Assembly: GCA_021812785.1 (NCBI GenBank)
Contig: JAKAMR010000003.1
Span: forward strand, 1 to 55,305
From: Nitrospirota bacterium
GTDB lineage: Bacteria > Nitrospirota > Thermodesulfovibrionia > Thermodesulfovibrionales > JdFR-88
Direction: 5' to 3'
Length of the DNA stretch: 55,305 nucleotides
The translations under genes and the position numbers were made by a program. Shown here piece by piece: positions 7,772 to 16,500 of this stretch; positions within the stretch are counted from its first letter, which is position 1; each line of letters opens with the position of its first letter. A model generated the notes under the pieces. That model worked only from the letters and a program-made list of their open reading frames with translations. It was not told the origin of the DNA and made no database searches.

Positions 7772-9157
7772 TTATTCTTTATCCGGCAAAAAACCGAACT
7801 TCTGCATCCGGTAGCGCAGGGTGTCTCTGGTAAGGTTCAGAAGTTTGGCCGCCTTAGTCTGGTTCCCCCTGGTTGTGTCCAGGGCCTGCCTTATGAGTTC
7901 CTTTTCGACCTTTTCTATATCAATGCCCCCTGGCGGGAGTTTCACATCCGCGTCACTTTGCTCGCTCCTTCCGTCATTATCTATGCAAACCTCCAGCGGG
8001 AGGTGTTCGGGCAGTATCAACTCCTCGTTCTCCAGGATCATTGCCCTTTCTATCACGTTTTTAAGCTCTCTGATGTTTCCTGGCCAATGATACTCCAGGA
8101 AAAGACCCTCGGTATCCCTGGAGAGGCCTTTTACGTTCTTTCTGAACTCCCGGTTGAATGTATAGATGAAATATTTCGCCAGCTGCAGGATGTCTTCCCC
8201 GCGCTCCCGAAGCGGCGGCAGGAGTATGGGGACCACTTTCAGCCGGTAATAGAGGTCCTCCCTGAAATTCCCTTTTTTCACTTCCTCGCCAAGCGTCTTG
8301 TTGGTGGCGGCTATTATGCGCAGGTCCACGTCTATGTCCTTTATGCCGCCCACGCGTTTGAAGGATTTGTTCTCAAGCACCTTCAAGAGCTTTGCCTGTG
8401 TGCTCAGTTTCATGTCCGCGATCTCATCCAGATAGATGGTCCCGCTGTCGGCAAGCTCGAAAAGGCCTTTTTTCATGGATCTTGCATCGGTGAAGGCGCC
8501 CTTTTCATACCCGAAAAGCTCGCTTTCGATAAGGTTTTCCGGAAGGGCCGTGCAGTTGATCTCTATGAACGGCTTTTCCATCCTGGAACTCTGGTAATGG
8601 ATGACTTTCGCCGCCAGGTCCTTGCCCGTACCGCTTTCCCCCTGCATTAGCACGGTGGTTGCATCGCTCCTTGAGACCTTCTCTATGAGCGAAAACACCT
8701 TCTTGATGGCCGGAGACTGCCCGATGATGCTGTCGTATCCGTAACGCGAGGACAGTTGCGAGCGGAACTGGGAGACCTCCTTCCTCAGGGAGCAGGTCTC
8801 CAGTGCCTTGTTTATTATTATCTTGAGCTTGTCCATATTGAAGGGCTTTTCGATAAAATCGTGGGCCCCCAGCTTTATGGTCTTCACCGCCGTCTGGACG
8901 TCTCCGAAAGCCGTTATCATTATCACAACGGCGTCCTTGTTTACCTCTTTGAGCCCTTCAAGAACGGTTATGCCGGAGATGTCGGGCAGATGGATATCCA
9001 GCAAAGTTATATCGGGAGATTCCTCCCTGAATGCGGTCAGGCCGTCCAGACCCCTTTCGGCCACAACAACCTGATAGCCGTCTTTGGAAAGGTTTTGCTC
9101 CAGGGACCACCTGAGGAGTTTTTCGTCATCTATGACAAGAATCTTGGTTTTAGCCAT
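7772..9157 (-). CDS. Sigma-54-dependent NtrC-family response regulator
   Basis: This 461-residue activator has the full NtrC layout: receiver domain (1-120) with phospho-acceptor D54 in LLDIHLP, AAA+ domain with Walker A GESGTGKD (173-180), and a C-terminal Fis-type helix-turn-helix (NQTKAAKLLNLTRDTLRYRM). The sigma-54 contact loop reads GAFTDA (220-225) instead of the canonical GAFTGA. Its start overlaps the sensor kinase stop by 8 bases, so the two are a cognate pair made from one transcript. It should activate sigma-54 promoters in response to the kinase; targets are unknown. Confidence 0.93.
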   Translation of the reverse strand: MAKTKILVIDDEKLLRWSLEQNLSKDGYQVVVAERGLDGLTAFREESPDITLLDIHLPDISGITVLEGLKEVNKDAVVIMITAFGDVQTAVKTIKLGAHDFIEKPFNMDKLKIIINKALETCSLRKEVSQFRSQLSSRYGYDSIIGQSPAIKKVFSLIEKVSRSDATTVLMQGESGTGKDLAAKVIHYQSSRMEKPFIEINCTALPENLIESELFGYEKGAFTDARSMKKGLFELADSGTIYLDEIADMKLSTQAKLLKVLENKSFKRVGGIKDIDVDLRIIAATNKTLGEEVKKGNFREDLYYRLKVVPILLPPLRERGEDILQLAKYFIYTFNREFRKNVKGLSRDTEGLFLEYHWPGNIRELKNVIERAMILENEELILPEHLPLEVCIDNDGRSEQSDADVKLPPGGIDIEKVEKELIRQALDTTRGNQTKAAKLLNLTRDTLRYRMQKFGFLPDKE

Positions 9158-10679
9158 CTTTTTGGGTAGTTATATGACTTTGCATTATAACATGAAAGGT
9201 GCTACCCAGGCCGGGCCTGCTCCCGGCCTCTATGCGCCCGCCATGCTGCTCCACTATGTTTTTGCTTATCGCAAGCCCCAGGCCGGAGCCCGCCAGGCCG
9301 GGGCCCGCGAGGCCGGCACCCGAACGTTTCGTTGTAAAAAATGGCCTGAATATGTTTTTCAAGTCATCTTCCGGCATCCCCATGCCGGTATCGCTGATCG
9401 TGACCCTTACGGCATCTTCGTCATTTTCTCCGCCGCCCTTTTCAATGCTGACCTCCAGCACCCCGCCGCTTGGCATCAGGCCAAGCGAGTTCTGCATAAT
9501 ACTGAAGAAAACCTGCTGCATCTGCTCCGGGTCCGCCTCGACAATGACATCATCACTTGCCGCCGGCATCTTTATTTCCACGTACTGCGCCTCAGCCTGC
9601 CTGGCAAGAAGGCCTCTGGCCCTTTCCACCACGGAGGCTATGCCCACCTTGACCGGCCGCATCGTGGGAGGCCTGGCATAGGCAAGCAGGCTTCTGACGG
9701 ACTGGTCCAGGCGGTCTATTTCGTTTAAAATGTCCTGCATTATCTCTTTCCTCGGATCGCTGTCCGGTATATCTTCGGCGAAGACCTGGATGGCCCCGCT
9801 TATGCCAGCCAGCGGGTTTTTTATCTCGTGGGCCACGGCGGCCGCAAGCTCCCCCAGAGACGCCATCTTTTCCATCTTGGACATGGCCTCCAGGTGGCGC
9901 TCCTCGAGGGCGGCCCTCATCTGCCTGAACTGCCCGAACGCCTGATTCAGGTCTGTGCATATGCCCGCCAGATCGTCATCTCCGGTGGCCTTGAACCTGA
10001 CATCGAAACTTCCCCCGGCGGCCTTTTTTGCGGCTTCCTTCAGGCCCCTTACCGGGCCGTCGACAAGGCGCGAATACAGAAAAACAATGGGCGCAAAGAT
10101 GAGCAGGAAGGCGGCGGCGAAAGAAAAGAGCGTTCCATCTCTGAGCGCCCCGATCCTTTGCGCAAGGCCGCTGTTAAGGAGTTCGACATTAAGGACGGCA
10201 AGGGTTTCCCCGTCTGTCCCATGGCAGGTCTGGCAGGGTCTGTCGTTATAGATCGGCGTGAACATGGCCTGGGGTATGCCGTCGGCGCCGGTGATTATTT
10301 TTCTCTCAAGGGGCAGGCCCCTGACAACGAAATTATTTTCGGAGGCCATGGTGGAGGAGATGACCTTGCCGTCGGGTGTTATAAGGCGCATGGCCTTCAA
10401 TTCCGGGGTCATGCTCCTTGCTATGAAAAGGCCCAACTGCCTGTCCTGCCCGCCCAGCATCAGGCTGACAACGCTGTCCTTGGCCATCTCCGTCATTATG
10501 GAGAGCTTGACAGAGGTGTCCCTGATCATGTCTTCCTTGCGGGACTTGTAATACATGAGATGCCACAGACCCAGCACGGCCACCAGAAGGCAGGCAACCA
10601 ACAGCAGATACCTGGCCCTTAACCTGTGAACTGCGGGCAGGCTGCGGGAGGAGGTTCCGTTTCCCCTACCGGCTCCCAT
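9150..10679 (-). CDS. Membrane sensor histidine kinase with periplasmic c-type haem motif
   Basis: The 509-residue kinase has a first membrane segment (about 24-42), a periplasmic sensor domain (43-183), a second membrane segment (184-204), a HAMP-like linker, a HisKA domain with phospho-acceptor H284 in AVAHEIKNP, and an HATPase domain (N box QQVFFSIMQNS, G1 DTGMGMP, F box FRPFFTTK). The sensor domain carries CQTCH at 149-153, a covalent haem c motif. Its G2 box is expanded to SGAGLAGPGLAGSGLGLA by a 15-base tandem repeat at 9281-9325. It overlaps ccsA by 14 bases upstream and the NtrC regulator by 8 bases downstream. Sensing of redox state, oxygen or NO through the haem is inferred. Confidence 0.92.
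   Translation of the reverse strand: MGAGRGNGTSSRSLPAVHRLRARYLLLVACLLVAVLGLWHLMYYKSRKEDMIRDTSVKLSIMTEMAKDSVVSLMLGGQDRQLGLFIARSMTPELKAMRLITPDGKVISSTMASENNFVVRGLPLERKIITGADGIPQAMFTPIYNDRPCQTCHGTDGETLAVLNVELLNSGLAQRIGALRDGTLFSFAAAFLLIFAPIVFLYSRLVDGPVRGLKEAAKKAAGGSFDVRFKATGDDDLAGICTDLNQAFGQFRQMRAALEERHLEAMSKMEKMASLGELAAAVAHEIKNPLAGISGAIQVFAEDIPDSDPRKEIMQDILNEIDRLDQSVRSLLAYARPPTMRPVKVGIASVVERARGLLARQAEAQYVEIKMPAASDDVIVEADPEQMQQVFFSIMQNSLGLMPSGGVLEVSIEKGGGENDEDAVRVTISDTGMGMPEDDLKNIFRPFFTTKRSGAGLAGPGLAGSGLGLAISKNIVEQHGGRIEAGSRPGLGSTFHVIMQSHITTQKDG
9281..9325 (-). repeat. 15-base tandem repeat inside the kinase G2 box
   Basis: Three consecutive 15-base units begin GGCCGG (9281-9295, 9296-9310, 9311-9325). 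The first two differ at two positions and the third is degenerate. They encode Gly-Leu-Ala-Gly-Ser/Pro repeats and lengthen the ATP-lid glycine region of the sensor kinase by roughly ten residues. Confidence 0.8.
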
Positions 10680-11745
10680 AGGAGTGGAGCCCGCTCAGGA
10701 GCAAGTTGACCCCCAGATATGTGAATATGACAGCCACGAATCCCAAAACGGCAACCATGGCGATCTTGCGCCCCTTCCAGCCGCGCAAAAAGCGCGCGTG
10801 CAGGTAAAAGGCGTAGATGAACCAGGTTATCAGGGACCAGGTCTCCTTCGGGTCCCAGCTCCAGTAAACGCCCCATGCCTGGTTTGCCCAGATGGCGCCG
10901 AATATGAGCCCTCCAAGCGTGAATATGGGGAAGCCTACCGCTACGCTCTTGTAGGTTATCTCATCGAGGACCGAGGACTGCAGGTTGAACCCCCCGATTA
11001 TCTTTTTCAGGGCGTGGCCATATCTCCACACAAGGAAAACGAACACTGCCGTCGACAGGTAACTTATCACCTGCACGGCGGAGGAGCCGCTCTTGTAAGT
11101 GCTTTTGAAAAGGTAGTCCTTAACAAAGGAGTTCGAGTTCATGGCCGCATGGAACCTTGCATAATCCAGGCCCATGGCAATGAGCACGGCCGCAAAGATG
11201 CCCAGCGCCACCGTCCAGAATATATAGGCGCCCTCCCTGCGGTTGTCCGTGGTCATGACCAGGTACATCAGGCCCGTGCTGAAGGAAAGCGCGAAGGCCG
11301 AATAGGAGATGAAGCTCAGGGTCACATGCGCCAGCAGCCAGTTGCTCTGGAGGGCCGGGACCAAGGGCTCTATCTGGGTGGACATGCCGGAAAGGTTAAT
11401 GAAAAGCAGGGCAAGCGCCGCCACCGGTGTAACAAATGCGCCGAATGACCGGTTCTTGTATCGGAACTCCATTATCAGGTACCCCAGCATAAGACACCAT
11501 ACGAAAAATATTATCGATTCGAAGAGGTTCGTAAGGGGTATGGAGCGCAGGACGCCCATCCCCGAAAGCATATAAAACTCTCTCCACCTTAGCAGAATGG
11601 CCAGGGTCTGGGACACGAAGCCAAAGACCGCAAGCCCCGTCGCGGTGACCCCGACAGCTTTTTTCCTGAAGGCGAAGTGGGTGATATAGACAACCATCGC
11701 CAATATGTATGCCATTTCGGAAAAGCCGAAAAAACGCGAGCTCAA
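10666..11745 (-). CDS. ccsA: Cytochrome c biogenesis protein CcsA (ResC)
   Basis: CcsA is the haem-handling half of the System II cytochrome c synthase, presenting haem on the outer face of the inner membrane for attachment to CxxCH motifs. The 359-residue protein is multi-spanning and carries the tryptophan-rich WWD-type haem motif AWGVYWSWDPKETWSL in its last third, with histidines in flanking segments (for example LLAHVTLSFISY). The start is a TTG at 11745, decided by AAAAGGAGGT eight bases upstream; it overlaps the ccs1 stop (TTGA). The sensor kinase overlaps its 3' end. Together with ccs1 it matures the periplasmic c-type cytochromes, including the nine-heme protein at 40435-42345. Confidence 0.95.
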   Translation of the reverse strand: MSSRFFGFSEMAYILAMVVYITHFAFRKKAVGVTATGLAVFGFVSQTLAILLRWREFYMLSGMGVLRSIPLTNLFESIIFFVWCLMLGYLIMEFRYKNRSFGAFVTPVAALALLFINLSGMSTQIEPLVPALQSNWLLAHVTLSFISYSAFALSFSTGLMYLVMTTDNRREGAYIFWTVALGIFAAVLIAMGLDYARFHAAMNSNSFVKDYLFKSTYKSGSSAVQVISYLSTAVFVFLVWRYGHALKKIIGGFNLQSSVLDEITYKSVAVGFPIFTLGGLIFGAIWANQAWGVYWSWDPKETWSLITWFIYAFYLHARFLRGWKGRKIAMVAVLGFVAVIFTYLGVNLLLSGLHSYGSR

Positions 11746-13295
11746 ATCTGATTACCTCCTTTTAGATGCTTGACCAGTTTTTCAATCTCCCTTTCGTAGG
11801 CATGCCTGTTCTTGGGGCATGTCGCGGCCACCGTAAGGAGGGTGCCTTTTTTATCCGGCGCCATCCGGACCCAAATCTTTTTGTGGCTTATGAAGAAGGC
11901 CACATAAAGACCAAGGGCAAGCAGGATGCAGCCCAGATAGACGACCCACACCCCGGGGTCTTTCCTCACCTGGAGCCCTGTGGCCTGTACGCCCCAGAAA
12001 TCGGTCAGGCCCACGCTGCTGCCGTCCGGCAGACTCCACGTCTCAGGGTACCTTTGGACGATCCATTTCGAACTCCGGGCCCCATCGGGACCTGAAATGT
12101 CGACCTTTACAGCCGGGTTGGTCATCATCTGCGAATATGTCTCGGCCCTGCCCGCATCGTCAAATGCGAGGGCCGGATTGAATTCGGTCAGTTTCACTGT
12201 TTCCTTGGTGCCCGGTATGCTGAAGCTCTGCCCTATCTTCAGTTTCCGGGTCTCTGTTTGCCCGTCAGGCGACCTTATACCCAGTACGGCTACCCCGTTT
12301 GAAAGGTCGTGCCTTAACCTGAAGCTGGACTGGTAAAACATGACCCCCTTGTACTTGAGCGGGTGGTTGACCTCTATCCATTTGGAAACGACAGGTTTGC
12401 CGTTTTCCAACACGGTAACAAGGCTCCTGTACGCCTTGGGCATATCGGTCTGGCCGTAAAACTGAACCTGGAACTGCTGGCAGAGAACCTGGAAGCCCAG
12501 GGGGATGACGCCCACGGACCGCAGGTCCTTTTCAAAGTCAGGGAGACTTTCATTTAACGATTGGGCCGCCGTCTGAAGGTCTCCGTTGCCGGAATAAAGC
12601 GCCCCCAGCAGGCTCGCCCTCCGGGCGACCTGGGACGGGTCGGACATGTCCATATTGTTCGAGTAGACGATGTTGGCGTTGAAACCCTCCGGCAGGTCCA
12701 CATATCCCCTGAACCCAAGGAACACGCCAAGTACGGCGCCAAGCAGTATGACAAGTATGCTTACGTGCGTTACGTAAACTCCCGAACGGCTCCAGGCATT
12801 TTTTTGCGCGTATAACTGCACGGACCCATCCGGCCCCTTCTCACTCTTCGCGGTAAAACCTATGGATTTCATGGCGGAGACGGCCTTCTCCAGGGCCGAA
12901 TCAGGACCGCCGGGGACCACAAACTCATCCTTTAAAGGCATCCGCTTCATCTGGTCCGGGGCGATCGGTTTTACCGGGGTGCGCATAATGCGCCAGATGG
13001 CCGGGAACCGGTCTATGGAGCAGACAAGCAGGTTAAGGGCAAACAGGGAAAGAAGCGTCAAAAACCACCAGGACCGGTACATGTTCATGAACCCCAGAGC
13101 ATACAGCACCTTGTATGCCGCAGGCGCCAGACCCTGCCCCACAAGGCTTGAAAGCACCCTCAGGTTTTCCGCATAAGAGGCCTGTTGCTCTATTACCGTA
13201 CCGACGATCGACGTGAGCGCAACCAGCGCGAATATTACGATAGCGAGTTTTATGGAGGAGAAAAATGACCAGACCTTATCCAAAAAGCTCTTCAT
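11742..13295 (-). CDS. ccs1: Cytochrome c biogenesis protein Ccs1 (ResB/CcsB)
   Basis: Ccs1/ResB is the partner of CcsA and holds the apocytochrome cysteines and haem at the periplasmic face. The 517-residue protein has the family layout: three membrane segments near the N-terminus (about 17-35, 76-95 and 173-195), a large periplasmic domain, and a final membrane segment near 455-475 before a cytoplasmic tail. Motifs include WWFLTLLSLFALNLLVC near 74-90 and YVTHVSILVILLGAVLG. The ATG at 13295 has AAAGGAG about 14 bases upstream. It is the first gene of a tightly overlapping four-gene block (ccs1, ccsA, kinase, regulator). Confidence 0.93.
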   Translation of the reverse strand: MKSFLDKVWSFFSSIKLAIVIFALVALTSIVGTVIEQQASYAENLRVLSSLVGQGLAPAAYKVLYALGFMNMYRSWWFLTLLSLFALNLLVCSIDRFPAIWRIMRTPVKPIAPDQMKRMPLKDEFVVPGGPDSALEKAVSAMKSIGFTAKSEKGPDGSVQLYAQKNAWSRSGVYVTHVSILVILLGAVLGVFLGFRGYVDLPEGFNANIVYSNNMDMSDPSQVARRASLLGALYSGNGDLQTAAQSLNESLPDFEKDLRSVGVIPLGFQVLCQQFQVQFYGQTDMPKAYRSLVTVLENGKPVVSKWIEVNHPLKYKGVMFYQSSFRLRHDLSNGVAVLGIRSPDGQTETRKLKIGQSFSIPGTKETVKLTEFNPALAFDDAGRAETYSQMMTNPAVKVDISGPDGARSSKWIVQRYPETWSLPDGSSVGLTDFWGVQATGLQVRKDPGVWVVYLGCILLALGLYVAFFISHKKIWVRMAPDKKGTLLTVAATCPKNRHAYEREIEKLVKHLKGGNQI

Positions 13296-13354
13296 TATCT
13301 AGGCAAAAACTCCTTTCAAGGGAAAATAATCCCCCCTAAACAGGAGGTGGAATG

Positions 13355-13861
13355 TTATTTTTTCTTTGCAGGGCATACATTTATATCCATTGATGATAAT
13401 ATTTTTAACTCTGAAATAGCAATCAACTCCTTCTTCCCGCGTTTCCTTATCAAGGGCACCGGCCTGTCGCGGAGGGCATCCACTATGCAGAAAAATCCGA
13501 ATGGCTCCCCATACGGGTTGGACAGACGGTGGGGCTCCATAGGCCCTATGTAGGCTACGTCCAGGTATCCAAGCTCGCGTGTCCGCCCGCCAAGCCTCAC
13601 CCTGCCCTGCCCCTTTATGACCACCACGACGTGCTCATGGTTGTGCATCTCAAGACTTGTATATCCTCCGGGGGAGACCTCAAAATACCTTAAATGGAAT
13701 TTTGTCTGCTCTCCCAAAAGGCCCGCGATCAGGGAATGCCTTGCCACATGGGTCCAGCCGTCTTCGCCATTTTCCTTATATACGGTTGGCTTTACCCCCT
13801 GCCAGGAGCAATTCCCTTTATGCTTATATACCTTGCCCGCTGTTTTGGCCTTTCTCTCCAT
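13355..13861 (-). CDS. Cupin-domain protein
   Basis: This 168-residue protein has a single cupin barrel. Motif 1 is visible as YTSLEMHNHEHVVVVIKGQG and the second motif as DVAYIGPMEPHRLSNPYG, with histidines placed for one metal ion. A typical cupin length is reached before a Lys-rich C-terminal tail ending in CPAKKK. The start has a good ribosome site (AAGGAGAAGG before the ATG at 13861). It lies just downstream of two zinc dehydrogenases on the same strand, separated by an A/T-rich tract, so it may act in the same small-molecule pathway; substrate unknown. Confidence 0.8.
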   Translation of the reverse strand: MERKAKTAGKVYKHKGNCSWQGVKPTVYKENGEDGWTHVARHSLIAGLLGEQTKFHLRYFEVSPGGYTSLEMHNHEHVVVVIKGQGRVRLGGRTRELGYLDVAYIGPMEPHRLSNPYGEPFGFFCIVDALRDRPVPLIRKRGKKELIAISELKILSSMDINVCPAKKK

Positions 13862-13918
13862 TTGCCTTCTCCTTTTTCAAAAAAACAAAAAACAAAAAAA
13901 TCAAAAAACATTTCCGGA

Positions 13919-14965
13919 TCAAAAACTGATCAAGACCTTCAGGGAATCGGCCGCCCGCGCCGCCAGCCTGTACGCCTCCTGTGTTTCCCCGATGGGGAAG
14001 CGATGGGTCACGACCATGTCCGCACGGACATGCCCGCCGTTTATCATGGCCAGGGCGGCGCGCGTATCTTCGGGGCCGGTGGAATAGCTTGGGATAAGGC
14101 TTACCTCCCTGAAATAGATATCGTTGGGGTCTATGCTCAACACCTCTCCGGGCTTGGCCGGAGTAAAGAGCACTACCTTCCCGCCAGGCCCGGCCGTCTC
14201 CAGCGCCGTATGCATGGCACGGACGCTGTTTGGCCCGGCTATAACGAGGTCCGCCATCTGCCCGCCCGTTATTTTCTTTACCGCCTGCACGGGATCTTCC
14301 CGCGAGACATCGACAACGCGGCCCGCCCCCAGCCGCAGGGCCTTTTCGAGCCGGAAAGGCACCGTATCCGCCCCGATTATGTTCTCCCCCTTCACCCCAA
14401 ACGCCTTAAGTGCCAGGATGTGGAGGATGCCCATAACTCCCAGGCCGATCACAAAAACAGAAATTGCGTTTTTAGCGGGAAGACCGGCCCTCCTGAGTCC
14501 CTTGAGCACACATCCCAGGGGTTCCACAAGAACACCGTCCTCGAAAGAAAGGGGTTCGGGAAGTTTTAGTGTATCGTGCATCAGGTTCACCGCCGGGATG
14601 AGTATGTATTCGGAAATACCCCCTGGTATGAGCGAAGAACTCTTCCAGGTGCTGCAGTGGACGAACTGGCCTTTTTTGCAGAAGGGACAATTTTCCCTGT
14701 CCATGCAGGGGGCGTGGTGGTGGACGGACACCCTGTCCCCCTCGGCAAAAAAGTCCTCCACACCGCTGCCGGTCCTCACTATGACCCCGGAGGGTTCATG
14801 GCCCAGAACCAGCGGGGCCTTTTTCTCTATGTACCAGGGCATCAGATCCCCGGAGCAGATGCCGGAGGCCATGGTCTTCATGAGCGCCTCCCCAGGGCCG
14901 GGAGACGGAACCGGCATGTCCTCTATCCTTATGTCGCCAAAGCTATAAAGCCGTGCGGTCTTCAT
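13919..14965 (-). CDS. Zinc-dependent medium-chain dehydrogenase
   Basis: This 348-residue medium-chain alcohol/polyol dehydrogenase has the catalytic zinc ligands in GICSGD and GHEPSG, and a structural-zinc lobe with cysteines in CMDRENCPFCKKGQFVHC. The Rossmann fold motif is VIGLGVMGILHI. These enzymes oxidise alcohols, sorbitol-type polyols or threonine with NAD(P). The start ATG at 14965 overlaps the stop of the upstream paralogue in ATGA, so the two are translationally coupled. Substrate cannot be read from the sequence. Confidence 0.88.
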   Translation of the reverse strand: MKTARLYSFGDIRIEDMPVPSPGPGEALMKTMASGICSGDLMPWYIEKKAPLVLGHEPSGVIVRTGSGVEDFFAEGDRVSVHHHAPCMDRENCPFCKKGQFVHCSTWKSSSLIPGGISEYILIPAVNLMHDTLKLPEPLSFEDGVLVEPLGCVLKGLRRAGLPAKNAISVFVIGLGVMGILHILALKAFGVKGENIIGADTVPFRLEKALRLGAGRVVDVSREDPVQAVKKITGGQMADLVIAGPNSVRAMHTALETAGPGGKVVLFTPAKPGEVLSIDPNDIYFREVSLIPSYSTGPEDTRAALAMINGGHVRADMVVTHRFPIGETQEAYRLAARAADSLKVLISF

Positions 14966-16053
14966 CTCTTCCCGTCTTTGATTACATATTTGATGCCCTT
15001 GCCCTCGGCAAGCTTTTTGAAAGCGCTCTCCGCCTCTGAGAGGCTATAAGTGCCGGAGATAAGAGGGGAGACGTCTATCCTCCTTTCCGCAAGCAGTCTG
15101 TATGCCTGCCGGACATCTTCCGGGCAAAAATGGAAGGAAGCCGCCAGGGCAAGCTCATCGTAATGTATCCGGCTTGAAGAAAAAACGACCGGAACGCCTT
15201 TTTTCAGTCCGCCAAAAAGCATCACGCTGCCTCCCCGCCTTACGTACTGCGGGGCTGCTTCCCAGACCTCTTTCCGCCCTGTGCACTCTATGACGTAATC
15301 CGCTCCAAGCGGAGCGAACCTGGCGAATAACGGGCCTTTAAACCCATCGGGTTTGAAAACCGCCTCCGCGCCAAGCTGTTTTGAGAGCCTGAGCCTTGAG
15401 CTCTCCAGGGCGCACACTGCCACCCTTACGCCTCTGGCCTTTAAAAGGAGGAGGTGAAGGAGCCCTATCGGGCCTGCTCCGAAGATAAGCGCGGTCTCAT
15501 CTGTCTTATTTTTTGAGTTTTTTGTTTTTTTTGAGGACGCTTTCTTTTGAGAGCCAGTGCCCAGCCTTTCAACCCCGTGCACCACACAGCTGAGGGGCTC
15601 CAGAAAGGCGGCCTCCTCAAATGAGAGGGCCTCCGGTTTTTTAAAGGTGTTGACCGCCACTATGTGTTCCGGCAAAAGTATGTATTGGCCGAAGGCGCCC
15701 AGCACCTTGGCGCCCATTATCTTTTCGCAGAGGTTATAGAGCCCTTTTTCGCAGTACGGGCAGCTGAGGCACGGGGCCGTGTGGACGGCCATGACCGCAT
15801 CGCCTTCCCTGAATTTTCTTACCCCCGGTCCTGCCGCGGTGACGATGCCGGAAAACTCATGCCCGAAAGGCCCGGGCATCGGTATGAGATCGTGCCCCCG
15901 CAGGTAAGCCTTCAGATCGGTCCCGCAGGTAAGCGAGGCCTTTACCTTTATGAGAAGCTCGCCGCGGCCGGGCCGGGGCACCGGGACATCCTCCCGGACA
16001 AGGATTGTCCCGGGAGCGGCAAGCCACAGCTGTTTTTGTTTTTGTATTGTCAT
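14962..16053 (-). CDS. Zinc-dependent medium-chain dehydrogenase with Lys/Ser-rich insertion
   Basis: A 363-residue paralogue of the next gene. Catalytic zinc motifs are TCGTDLKAYLRG and GHEFSG, the structural zinc lobe is CLSCPYCEKGLYNLC, and the Rossmann motif is IFGAGPIGLLH. Between the GroES-like and nucleotide domains sits an unusual insertion (QKKASSKKTKNSKNKTDE, about residues 168-185) encoded by an A-rich tract like the spacers found between genes here. The ATG at 16053 has GGGAG eight bases upstream. It heads the dehydrogenase-dehydrogenase-cupin group. The pair could catalyse successive oxidations, but this is a guess. Confidence 0.86.
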   Translation of the reverse strand: MTIQKQKQLWLAAPGTILVREDVPVPRPGRGELLIKVKASLTCGTDLKAYLRGHDLIPMPGPFGHEFSGIVTAAGPGVRKFREGDAVMAVHTAPCLSCPYCEKGLYNLCEKIMGAKVLGAFGQYILLPEHIVAVNTFKKPEALSFEEAAFLEPLSCVVHGVERLGTGSQKKASSKKTKNSKNKTDETALIFGAGPIGLLHLLLLKARGVRVAVCALESSRLRLSKQLGAEAVFKPDGFKGPLFARFAPLGADYVIECTGRKEVWEAAPQYVRRGGSVMLFGGLKKGVPVVFSSSRIHYDELALAASFHFCPEDVRQAYRLLAERRIDVSPLISGTYSLSEAESAFKKLAEGKGIKYVIKDGKR

Positions 16054-16167
16054 TTTTGCGCTCCCGCAGCTGAAAGTTTTTCAAAAAATCACAAAAAGAA
16101 AGATGGAAAAAATGCCCGTCTCACGAACATCCCTTCGGGAACATCCCCTCAAACATCAATGAGCGGC

Positions 16168-16416
16168 CTAAAAAACGAGCTTCCCGCCGGAGATCTGCCC
16201 TATCAGCGCCGCCGCCACGAATATGGGAATATAGCGGTAGTCCAGGTGGGACAGCCTCCGCCCAAGGAAAATGAGCGGGATGGGCAGATGTATATACAGG
16301 AACCAGCGGACTGAAAATTTCCTTACCTTGGCACGAAGGAACCCAAAGGGCAGATTAAGGATGAACGTGAAGAGAAAAAGCCCCAGAACAAGCGCGATCG
16401 TTGCCTTTAATTCCAT
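16168..16416 (-). CDS. Small membrane protein of unknown function
   Basis: An 82-residue hydrophobic protein with about three membrane segments (residues 5-25, 36-53 and 60-78) and a basic stretch FLRAKVRKFSVRWF between the first two. I do not recognise a family. It is supported by its amphipathic organisation, an ATG start, and codon usage like its neighbours. It lies upstream of the dehydrogenase pair on the same strand with a gap of about 115 bases, so cotranscription is possible. Confidence 0.6.
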   Translation of the reverse strand: MELKATIALVLGLFLFTFILNLPFGFLRAKVRKFSVRWFLYIHLPIPLIFLGRRLSHLDYRYIPIFVAAALIGQISGGKLVF

Positions 16417-16500
16417 CTCTTCAAATTAACCTAAATACAAAAAAGCTGTCAAACCAAATGGGCATTTTTTATTCGATTTTAAGCTCTTCAGTAATTTTTT

